Assembly (NCBI GenBank): GCA_037783415.1
Contig: JAZGTN010000052.1
Location: 1,984,001 to 2,048,000 of the forward strand
DNA from: Leptasterias polaris
Taxonomy: Eukaryota; Echinodermata; Asteroidea; Forcipulatida; Asteriidae
Length of the DNA stretch: 64,000 nt
Direction of reading: 5' to 3'
Positions 25,801 through 37,800 of this stretch are shown here, piece after piece. Numbering within the stretch: the stretch's first letter is position 1; each line of letters begins with the position of its first letter. Under the pieces are notes generated by a model. The model saw nothing but the letters and a program-made list of their open reading frames with translations. It made no database searches and was not told where the DNA came from. The position numbers and the translations under genes are program-made.

Positions 25801-28800
25801 CCCCATCTCAAGACCCATCTCAGCTCTTTGTTAAATCAGCTCCATGTTCTGTTTCCATATCGAAATCTGTTTATGCTGCTCGACTCTTTGCTACTGATCA
25901 TATAGATAGGTTGCAGTATGACGTAAATCGGCCATCTTTACGGGCAATTTGGAACACACAGTCATGCGTTTCGCGTGAGAACGGCGTGCAGCACGCGCAC
26001 ATTTCACAAAACTCATTGCATGATTGGTTAGTGAACGACGCGGCTGCGTTAATAATTTGAGCGCTTGACGCGCCTGCAAGCCAAAATGCGATTTGCCCGT
26101 AAAGATGGCGTCTACTGGGAACTATCTATAAGTCAATTGTTAGTGTGTGTGTTAGTGTGAGAATCAACAATAGAGAAAGATTTTCACAGAAGGCAATAAA
26201 TTACGAGACAGAAGTTAGTTACATGTTAGTGGCAGAGTTTTAAAAGGTAGACTTTCAAATTTGTAAAACATATCACTCATTAAAAACCCAAAGCTGGCCG
26301 TCTTGAAGAAATATTTTAGGCATAGTATATCTTCCGTCTGAGAGCCTTGTTCTCAGAGACAGTTGCGGCAATTATTGCTCAGAATAAAAAGGTGTCAGTC
26401 TGAGTGTTAACTCTCCTACTCTTAGTACCATTTTTAAGCATGTTGACACTTAAGAACTTAGACTGCACAGGGTGGTGGCACAACTGTGCACAAAGCTGAC
26501 TGTGTAATGTACATGTATGTACTGTGTAGATGCATTCACAACATGATATCATGTATCACAGGCTAGCAGATGTTATCTATCACGCAAAACCACAGTGGAT
26601 GAGATCAATGGTCAGACAGTAGGAAGGTTGACCATGTACTGTGAGGATGCATTCATGACATGATTTCATATTGCAGGCTGACATAGTTCATATATCATTC
26701 AAAACCAGTGGCTGCTATTGGACAAACTAGGAGGGTTAATCCATGTAAATTTGTTTTGAAGAAAACAAGACGGTAGCAGTGCAAAAGGTAAGATAATCTC
26801 CAAAAGAGAGCGAACAAGATAATAAGCAAAGAAACTCGGTAAAAATAAGAAAAAGAAATGTACACTTGATCCTTGTTGATACTTGAAATGCTGCGTTGCA
26901 AAATGATTGGAACAGGGCAAAATATCATGGCACTGCTTACCGTAAGCGAAAAAAAAGGCAAGCAGAAAACTGCCACACTAGGATACATGCTTACCTCACG
27001 TAACACACCAAAGGTCTCTCTAAGCTAGCGTATTGAGGCCAATTTGTGCTTATTACGGGCTGGTACGCGTGAATCGCAGCCGATACGCAAACAAAACTCT
27101 TAAGATCCACTTCACAGAAATCATGAATGAAAACCATTAGAAATGCTAAAGATTGCACAAGAGCTTTTAGAACCAAACATAAACGTCAAGTAAAAAATAT
27201 TTCGCGGACCTCATAATTTCAGCCTGCGTAGGCATTTTTTTTTAAAATTGGGTCCAGGATTCCGCCCAGTTTTGAAAAATCCTGCTTATGCAGAAATTTA
27301 GACCACAGAAGTGACTATAACAAGACAGTATCGAGATTAGCAATACCATGAAATTTTGCACAGATGAGAAAAGGGGTGGACTCAAACAACTCCCAAACTC
27401 TGGGCAGAAAACATAAACAGTGAACAAGAATGGGTGAAAACTACAACAGGTCATCCCCTCTCTAGATGGTTTGATGGCTGACATGTTTGCAGGAAGATGG
27501 TTTTGGGGTGAGAGGAGCATTATACCATTGACGACTTGCTGGAGGTTCCCCATGCTCGTCGAGTGAGGCAGCTGATTAGAGGTCCGCCGGCCGTTGGGAG
27601 CCTGCTGTAACGACATTCTCCGATTGGCTACAGCATTCCCTGGGTTAGCTACATGATAACACAGGGACACATGCATATGTTTTAACTGTCAAACTTTTTA
27701 AATTTACATCTTTATCATTATTATCTCCAAGTAGTTACATATTTGGAGAGAAATGAGCGGTAAGTACTATTTTCAACCAAGCACCTAAAACAAAATTTCA
27801 ATATCACCACAATTTTTACCTCCAAAATGACGCAGTAGTATAAGATATTTTCAACTGCGCGAGGTCTTTAGTGTTTAATTTACCTCCTTATCTAATAACG
27901 TGATAAACCAGCAGGGCTCGAGTTTTACACTGCACCGCAGGCCCGAGGCCAGTGATTCTAGCATCGGGCCAGTAAATTCATGACCACACAAGTCCGGTGG
28001 TCTTGTGTTTTTCAATTCAATAGCAATACCTCACTGTGTAAAATCTTGAACAGAAACAAATTACGTTCAAATGTTGACTTTAAGTCTAATACTTTCTCAA
28101 TTCTATTGAGTAATGAAAAATACTTAATGCCCATAAAGACAAATGAGACAAAATCTTCTCTCAGTGCTTGTTCAACTCATTTGAATCTGGTCTTGTTAAA
28201 AAAAGATTCTAAACCAGTAAAAGTTTTGAGGAACAAGCCCTGCAGTCTTATGAATACTACCCTCCAAATTCGAGCCCTGAGAATGAGTGCGCCCACCACT
28301 GACAAAAACATCCTGTTTTGATCCATGCCTGACTTTACACAGCACGTCAGGCATTAGGAAAACTCTAGCCTTGTAGAAGCTTTTATGAAGCTCTTTTTTT
28401 TTTATGAAATGAATCGGCCCAAAACAGAAGGCAATTCAGCAATGTTTTCCAATAAAATTTCCTTAGTAGATAAAAGAACATCAAGTGTAAATACATCTCT
28501 AGATGTTAAAAATTGTAGTTTTGCTTTTATCATTTTGTACTTATTTGCTTGTTTCACAAATCATCAGTTTATTAGGCTTCCTAAGAAAATTCACACTCCC
28601 ATAGAAACAATGTATTAAGTAACTAAAAGCAATGTGTGAGAAATCAAAATGATATGAATTATAATAACATAGCATGATTGTTAGTGGTTCCAGTTAACCA
28701 TCTCAAACGAATGAAAAGAACAAGAATTGAAATAAAACAATCAAGTTTCCTAATTCAAAAAATAAATAACGAAAGAAAACCATTCTATGAACCAGCAACA

Positions 28801-31800
28801 GAAACATTCTTGATGCTTTTGTAGAGGATTAACATTTTGAATAATGCAATGGGAGTATTGTATAGAGCCAACAGCTGTGTACGGACAATGCCCTGCGATA
28901 TGTAACATATAACACATAAAGGAAGTGGGTTGGGGCAGGAGCCAGGAGGGGGAATGTGGAGGGGTATTGAGGAGGGAGTGAAGTGGGTATAGGAGGTGGG
29001 TATGGGCAGGAGACAGGAGGGTATATGGGTGGGGTAATGGGGAGAGGGTAATGGGGTCGGGAAGCAAGAAGGGAGTGAAGTAGGCAAAGTGGGCAAGGGC
29101 AGGGAGTGAAGTGGGTATAGGAGGTGGGTATGGGCAGGAGACAGGAGGGTATATGGGTGGGGTAATGGGGAGAGGGTAATGGGGTCGGGAAGCAAGAAGG
29201 GAGTGAAGTAGGCAAAGTGGGCAAGGGCAGAAGCCCGTTACGGGAGGGGGTAATTGGGAGGGGTTATGGGGAGGGAGTGAAGTAGGTATGGGTAAGGGCA
29301 GGAAATGGGTTTGGGCAGGAGCCAGGAGGGGCTATGAGGGGTGGGGTTTAATAGGGAGGGGTAACAAGGAGGGGGTGAAGTGGGTATGGGTTAGGGCAGC
29401 AGGTGGGTATGGACATGAGCCAGAAGGGTGTATAGTATTGGGAGGGAAAAGGGGTAGGATTGAGGTGAGGAAGTGAATTGAGTATGGGTGAGGGCAGGAA
29501 GTGGGTATGTGCAGGAGAGGTAACGGGGAAGAGCGAGTACGGGTGTGATAAAGGAAGGCAAAGGGAAAGGTGAGGGAGTGGGTACGGCAAATAACCATGA
29601 GTAAGGTGAGAAGAAAGAGGAGAGCAAAGAAAGCAACACTAAAAATAATCTACAGATGGCCAGGGATCTATTTATAACACGGACAAAAAGACCAGGGGCC
29701 AATTTCATAAAGCCACTTAAGCAGAAAATATTGCTTTACAATTTTCTGCTTAGCTGAAATGAGCAGGATACCAGTCACAAATTGTACATGTGACATGGTA
29801 GTTTGGCCGGTACCCTAATTTTGTTGTGCTCACCAGCTCTACAGGTTTTTTAGTCTTGCATCCTCAGGCAAAGTGGTAAATTATCACAGAGAGAAGTACA
29901 ACCCTGTGTCTCTCTTTATTGTGTCAATAACTGGTCATCAATTTTGATCGAGATTGTACTTTTGGTAATACACAGTGCCCACGGCACTCATCAATATTCC
30001 AAGTTCCTGTCCATCTATAGATTATTAATATGTGTCTAATGAATGCGTGGAAGCCAAGACACAAGACATTAACACAACACAAATAAGACTAATCAAGCCC
30101 TCGGATGAATGGCGCCAGACTGACTGAAATTAGCCTAATTCTGAGATATGACGGTCACACAATAAAGGCATTATTCGGATTGGGGTCAATCTGTTTGTAC
30201 ACATCCAAACCGAACAGTTGGTGTTCGATATGTGGCATCGGTGTAACCCCCCTCCTATTGTGCCTTCATTGTGTTCTGGGAATCTCGGGAATTCTTTAAA
30301 GGAATTTAGGGGGGGGGTACATCAAAGAGGAAAAGAGTGTGTTAAAGTATGGGAACATTTGGAGGGATACCCTCTGCCACAAATCGGGCATGGTGTATAA
30401 CCAAACATTGCACTCATTTAGTGTCCACCACATTTCATGGCATCTATCCCAAGTTGCGCGAAATCAAATGTTACTTTTTTCAAGCGATATTTTCTTCCCT
30501 CGTCATTATTGCTCCGAGAAAAAAGACACAAATCAAAGCAATGTGTTGAGCAGAATTAATCAATCTGATTTAGCTTCTTGTTCCGTCCTAGCTCGTTAGG
30601 TCGTGTTAGCTTTGTTTGTTTGTCCTGTTCCGTCCCCCTGTCTGTCCTGTACAATCTGTTGTTACTTAATTGTTGTTAAGAAGTACAGTATCTTGTTTTG
30701 TAAAGACATTTCTATAAAAGACTTTGTCTTTGGAATATGCCTCTATTTTTGCCTCCACTTCATTGTGTGTCATATTATAACTATTGTTCTGTTAGTTCTT
30801 TATACATCTTTGTTCAATTGACCTCTGTATTTTCTTGTACGTACATTATGCAATGTGGAAATAATCATGAGTTGAAAGTATTTCTTGGTACCAGAGTAAA
30901 GACTGTGCAAGTCTCCTATGCGTACGTACATTGTATAACACAGGGGGATATCAACTCCCAAAATGGCGCAACCAAGATAATTGATATGATGATGACGTCA
31001 GGTGAATTGGGTCAATAGCAGAAATCAAGTCAAAAAATAGTCAAGACCAGGGGCCGATTTCACTAACGCGTTTTGATCATCGCAAACGCCGAAACCGATC
31101 GCTAAATCCAAAAACCATCGCAACTTAGCGATGGATTTTGAATAACGATTTCACTAAATCTTTGCGACGAACTTACTCATCGCAAAACAATTATTAGCGA
31201 TGAGCAACTTGCGATGACTCGTTAAGTGTCCGCAAAGTATAAGTTCATCGCAAATTTATGATAAATTGCGCCATTTTGTGCCTAGATGTTATTATTGGTG
31301 TACGTCTTGACGGTAGTTTGTCCGTGAATTAAAGAGTAAAATTACGTTATTTTCATTCCCAGTCTTTTACTGGGAGACTCGGGAAACCCTTAATCTCTAA
31401 CGAGAGAGCTTAAAATCGGTAAAAAGGAGATCTCCATCTATTGGGTTCAATTATTTTAGCCAGCATTTTGGCCTAACATTAATGTAGGCCTATTGATATT
31501 GCATCAAGAATTCAGCCTTTCCAATTTAATATCATGTACCAATTTTCGGTGACAACACTTTTGACGTTATCTATACATGATTTAACCAGTTTTGTCAAAT
31601 GTTCATAAATCTCTACGTTACATTATTATTATTTACAAAATGTTATAAAATTAATTATATTAATACTAATAATAGGCCTACAAATGAAACAAGTTGAATA
31701 TGATTTCATGTGAACCTTTTTAAATGAATGCTTAACCATTAATATAGTCCACCTGTTGTTATTTTTGATGCACCAGCATGAAAATTATTTACATTTAAAC

Positions 31801-34800
31801 TGCAATTTATGCATTTCGTTTTTAATCGAACCGCGGCAACAACATTTTGACATTAAGACGTCCACCATGCGAGGACCGACGATTTTTTGGCGGGCTATGT
31901 CAAAGGTCACTACATTTAGCCTCGTACAAAACATTTATTTTCCTTTTAATATCATCGCAACTGCGATGACTTTAGTGAAACGCAAAATAATCGGCGTCGC
32001 AAGTGCGATGGATTTGCGGTTTGCGATCTCATCGCAAGTGCGATAGCGATGATCGCAAATGGGAACTTTAGTGAAATGGGCCCCAGGGCCCAATTTCATG
32101 GCTCTGCTTACTGTAAGCAAAGAATCGGCGTGTACGGAAGCAGGGAATTCCACGCTTACATCAAGCGTATTTCACAGGTTAACAGGGAACTTTTGCTTGT
32201 GCGCATGCGTACTCCACGTAACTAGGCATTCTCCTCTGACACAGCTAGCGCAGAAATTCGGCGCTTGCACAGTAAGCGAAGAATGGTGATCGCAAGCGCA
32301 GAAATTTGGCGGTAAGCAGAGCCATGATATTAGGCCCAAGTCAGAGTCACAGTAGATGATGACGGAGTCTGACTGCATGAATCTTCAAATCTCTGTCTCG
32401 CTTTGGACTTGAACCCTCGAGTCGAAAAAAAAATCTGTCGGATGCACGACATGATCAATCCCATCGAAAAACTTCCCCAAAAGATGTACCATCACCCACA
32501 ACAACAACAACAAAACACAACACAAATACACAACAAAAAAACACAACACAAACACCAGACAAAGACAAATGCAATGTTGACAATACCATTGGCTCCAAGG
32601 TCGTGAACTACCATCCACCCACCGGTCGTTATGCACGCCCCCACTGGGGTCAGGTTGTCATCGGCTCGCTGGTCCTCTTCTAGGATCTGCCTGGCGATGG
32701 AGGCGAACTGTGTTTCAAACTGCTTGATCAGTTGATATAAAGCCACCACGAGTTGCTGTCGAGAGAGCAATAACAATAACAATATTAATGATAATCAACA
32801 AGATATCGTCGGGTCAGTGCAAAAATGTTGTATCTCCTAAAGTTGCACTTACGTTATGTCAGGGATGTGATAGGCTGTTGAAAAAAAACCTGAACTGTGA
32901 GCGCAAAGCGCGAAAGCTTGCAATCTCCAAAGCTTGCGAGCACGAAGCCCACTAATAACATTTATCATTGGTTTTAAAAGCCCTACTCTGCAATCTGGGG
33001 GCGTTCTATATGATCTTAGGTATTTAAAAATATATATATATTTATTTATTTTATTTTGGGGGGGGGGGGGGCAAAAAATTTGATTTTCGGTTAAAAACAG
33101 AGTAATCACATCCCTGGTTATGTGTGAATTTGAAATTATAACAACGTTGTATCTCACTTTAAAGACCTGATACAAAAATTTTGCATTTTCGCAACAACCT
33201 TTTTGCAAAACCGAGACACAATGTTACTAATTGGTCTGAAAGTTGGTCTCTATGACCTTCCTCCTGAAACACATGGATGAGGATCATTCCTGCTCATGAA
33301 TATTCATACAAAAATGTACAGCTAATTGAAATGTCAAACCTCTGACAACTAGACTATCACCCTGCATCACACTGATAAGGTTCACTTTCATTCATGAATA
33401 TTCACATACTGATGAATAAACCAATGAATATTCAAATACTGATGAATAAACCAATGAATATTCATACCTCTCTGACAATATAGCTGCCATCCTGAACCAC
33501 GGCAATGAGTGTCATTCCTACGTTGTGATCGATATTAATGGCGTGGTCCGTCCTCTCTGTTGTTCCAGTTCCAATGAAAGTCCCCAGAGCTATCACCGCA
33601 GACGCTCGCACCTGTAAAAAAGGAGGGAAGAAAATACAACTTTGTTTGTTACTGATCGTCTGTTAAAGGCAGGGTGCGCCTTATCTGATAAAAAGGCTAA
33701 AAGTTTTGGTTGCGTTTGGCCGTTTTGGATGATAAACTGCAGAGCAGATACATGGCTCTGCTTACCGTCAAATTTTGCGCTTACGATCACTATTCTCCAC
33801 TTACTGGGCAAGCGCCGAATTTCTGCGCTAGCTGTGTAAACCAAGAATGCCTAGTAATGAGGACTACGCACGCGCACAAGCTAAAATTCCCTGCAAACCC
33901 GTGAAATACGCTTGATGTAAGCGCGAAATTCCCTGCTTCCGTAGGCGCCGATTATTTGCTTCTGGTAGGCAGAGCCATGAAATTGGGCCCATTTCTTGAA
34001 AAGTTTGGGTTTACATTGCATTTCATACACAATTAAGGACTCCATCATGGCAAGAAATGAAACAGTGACGTCATCCGAGAAGGGTCTAAAGAAAGAATAA
34101 ATCAAACAAAACAAAAACAACTAAAATTTATAAATCAGTGAATCCCTCTGGCATTTTGGGGACCATTTGTGGGATCGAGGACATGTTAATAGGAGAGAAA
34201 ATACTTTTAAAAAAGATGAAACCATAACAGTGCTAGACGTATATTGTCTTAAAAAGCTCAAAATAAAATGATATTCGGAATGATATACTAACTTCCACGA
34301 AAATAAATGATTATGAACGGAGCAGTCATGCTTTTGTTACAAATATTGATTTTTGGGGGGTCTTTTTACCTGTGATAGTGAATAATTGTGTTAAGTGTTG
34401 CCCCCCTTTGGCCATTGAAACTTGTTCTTCAAACACCTTTTCGTATCTCCAAGATCCCGACAGTTTATAAACCATAGCATTTTGGAAAAATAATGTGAGA
34501 CGTGTCGCACACTCATGCATTGTCTAGAAGTTTCTTCCAGGTCATAGTTCAATGCGTAAAAATATCTCCAGCCGTAAAACACATTAAACGTATCGAAGAA
34601 ACGGCACTTAAGCCTATGAAGGTTCGTACTGACGACTGGTAAAAAAAAGTATAACGATGCGCGCGCATCCAAAACACCGTGCGTTGTTGTCAGTAGACTT
34701 TTCAATGTCTCCAGTCCACGAATGTTCCTTTGCTGCAACAGTAAACATACATGTGTTACGGTCAAACCGTACCATGAATGAAGCGGGGAAAGACTGAAAG

Positions 34801-37800
34801 AAGTCTACAGATATCAATTGAACGTGCTGCATGCACATGGAAGAAACAAATCAACGCATTTTGGGCCGGTCGCTGCCAGGCGGCAATTTATTACGAACGG
34901 AAGCGTGTAAACTTACAATTTCTCATAAGACCAAGAAGAGGGATTAGCGAGATCCAAATGTGAACCCCAACAACTCACCCCCCAAAATTTTATATCAAAT
35001 TCACATTGAACTCGAAGACCACAAATTTGAAAGGGAAAAAACCGGAATTCCGGTTTAAACCGGAAGATTCTCATGCCTGATAAATTCCAAAGCAGAAAAA
35101 ACATATGCCAATTACCTCTGGTAGATGATCACTAAGTAGTTGATACAGCTTCTCATGAGCACTGTCCCTCACACCGCACCACCGCGCCGCGTCAAATGAC
35201 GTCCAGACCCTGGCCAGACACAGCGACAACCACTGCCTGAGGAGAGGGTGCTGATCGTGGAGTTGCTCCAGGCAGATGGCGATGACGTTTCCCTGGAGGG
35301 CTGCTTCCTGTAAAGCAAAGAAATCCAAACTTATTATTTTGTTTTTGTCCAACTTCTTTTTATTTGATTCGGCGCGAAGACAAAACAGGAAGATAGCATG
35401 GCAGCGGGGCCGCAGGACATTGTGGGTAGGTCCATAGAGGGCGCTATTGTGTACATTAAATTCTCAGTGAATCAAACCTGTCGGTTAGGGAAAATTGCAT
35501 TAGTAGTGGCTCTACAAGTAAGCATAGTGAAGGAGATTGATGTAGTTATTACATTAATTCAAATTGGTTGCAATACCCGCTGCTCACTACCGGAGTCAAA
35601 CTAAGCAATATTTTATACAGCTGCTTAGAGCAGATAATATTGCTCAACAACTTTCTGATCAGCAAAACTGAGCAGAATACCAGCAACAGATGATACATGT
35701 GACTTGGTATTTTGGCTGGTAACCTTATTAGGTAAGCATAATTTTGTAGTGCTTAGCTACTTTGTTTGCTTATAAGCAGCTCAATGTAAGCACGAAATTG
35801 AGACAAGCGAAAAACAATTGGGCTTACCACTAAAGGGTTACCAGCCACAAACAACACTATCAAACAATCCATTTCCGACTTGTTTCCTGCTAGCAACTCT
35901 ACATAATTGGGCTCGGGTCTCAAGTCGAAAGGTGAGCTCTATGATCTAAGGTTAAGACACTGCTCTAAAATGCACAGTCGTGGGTTTCAATCTCACCAGG
36001 GCCCAATTTCATAGAGCTGCTTAAGGAAAAAATAATGCTTACAATTTTCTGCAGGATACCAATCACACATTGTACAACTGGCATGGTATTTTGGGTGGTA
36101 ACCTTATTCTAGTAAGCATGAAAGTAGCTCTATGAAATTGGACCTTGAGGTATCTGTAGGTTTTTTTCCTTGCATGGCTCAGAAAGCACCGAGTATACGG
36201 TGCTTAGCACACATCAGAGTAAGGGTAATACAAAAATAATCATAGCATTTATCCATCTGAATTTGATTCACCATTTGATGATGCTCTCTTGCATGCGGCA
36301 GTATCTCTAATTTGATGGTTACAAAAACTGCGTCCAAAACAATTTTTGTGATTGAGGGCAAGGTTTAATTGAAAAAGTAAAGCTTAATTTAAAGTTTGTA
36401 CCTGTCCGTTTTGATAGTCTTCGACAATCATTGCTAAGACAAAGGCTGCCATTGTTCTGTGCTCAGCCTGTATGGAAAGGGGGAGACAAACAAAGAAACA
36501 ATAATAATAAGACGATTCTTATAACAAATTAAATTCTTTATCCCCGATGCAAAAATTAACATCTATTAAATCGTTGTGGTACCCGCTGCTAACATAGGAT
36601 TCGAACTGCCTCATAAAAGTGAACTTAATCACTGTAGCTAGCAAGCCTGAGGAAACCTGTAAACAAGGGTGCTTGCTATGTGAACCAGAAACACTGGGGT
36701 TAACCCCTACTCTTCCCTGATACATGTTCTGGGTTCTTTTACATGCACTATCAATGCTAGTACACAGGACCTCTGGCTTAATGTCCCATCTGAAGGAGAA
36801 AGCAATTATTGTCAAGTATCTTGCTCAAGGACACAAGTGCCACGACCGGGACTCGAACCCACACTCTGCTGATCAAAACGTCAAAGCTTGTGTCCAGTGA
36901 TCTTAACCGCTCAGACACGACACGCCACAAATTACCACACTTATAGCTTAAATACTTACTGGCATGTATGGATCAGCTAAAACAGACAGGAAGTACTTGT
37001 GGCCATTGTCTTTCACGAGATCAGCCTTGCAAGACTGCAAACAAAAATAGATTGATATATCATTCAATTATTAGCTGAGACCAAAAAATTGAAAGTTGAA
37101 TGCGTGTATGCGCCGAGCACAACTCTCAGCCAATGATAGGTCTTCATTGAACTCAGTGAGGGCGCTTTTGGGGGGGTTTGTGAAGTCACAGTCGTAAAAA
37201 GTTCATCCAATTCATATGAACCAAAACAGTATAGAAAACAAACTTCAAATATTTCAATAACAATACATTGCAGTGAACGATTTCCCTTGTATAGCAGAGC
37301 AATATGCTACACAAAATGCATCAGTTGCTACTCAAAAACCATAACTTGCTACTCAATGCTAGCATTCAGTGTGCACAAAACTTGTTCAGTCTTAATATTT
37401 AGCTATGCAAACTTGCTGGACGAAAATCCTTCCCTGCATTGATAAATCAGCTCAATAACTCGCTGTGTGCATGGAAGAAGGACATAGCGAAAAGTTACCA
37501 AAGGGCGTAAGCAAATAATGTGCAAAATTGCATTTCAAGACAACTGAGTGCGAAAGCTTGATCGTTTTCTGCCATTCATATGTCATTATAGGAAAGTTAA
37601 AGTCTGCATGGGAACAGGAAAACATATCTTCGGGGTGATTCTAGCAACAAAAATTTAACATTAATTCCATACATTTTTTGTTACTGGAAAAACTACTTTG
37701 TGTGCCCGGAAGAATCTTCCAGCGAATTAGAGCTTACCCTATCCACAGCTAGAATCTTTGCCCATATGAAGACTAGAAGAGGTCTGAGCTCCCGGGCAGA

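Noticed and set aside
28750..29708. Several minus-strand open frames rich in Pro, His, Thr and Leu
   Set aside because: They arise from the CT-rich strand of the purine minisatellite and repeat with its 128-bp unit; no splice sites or family match.
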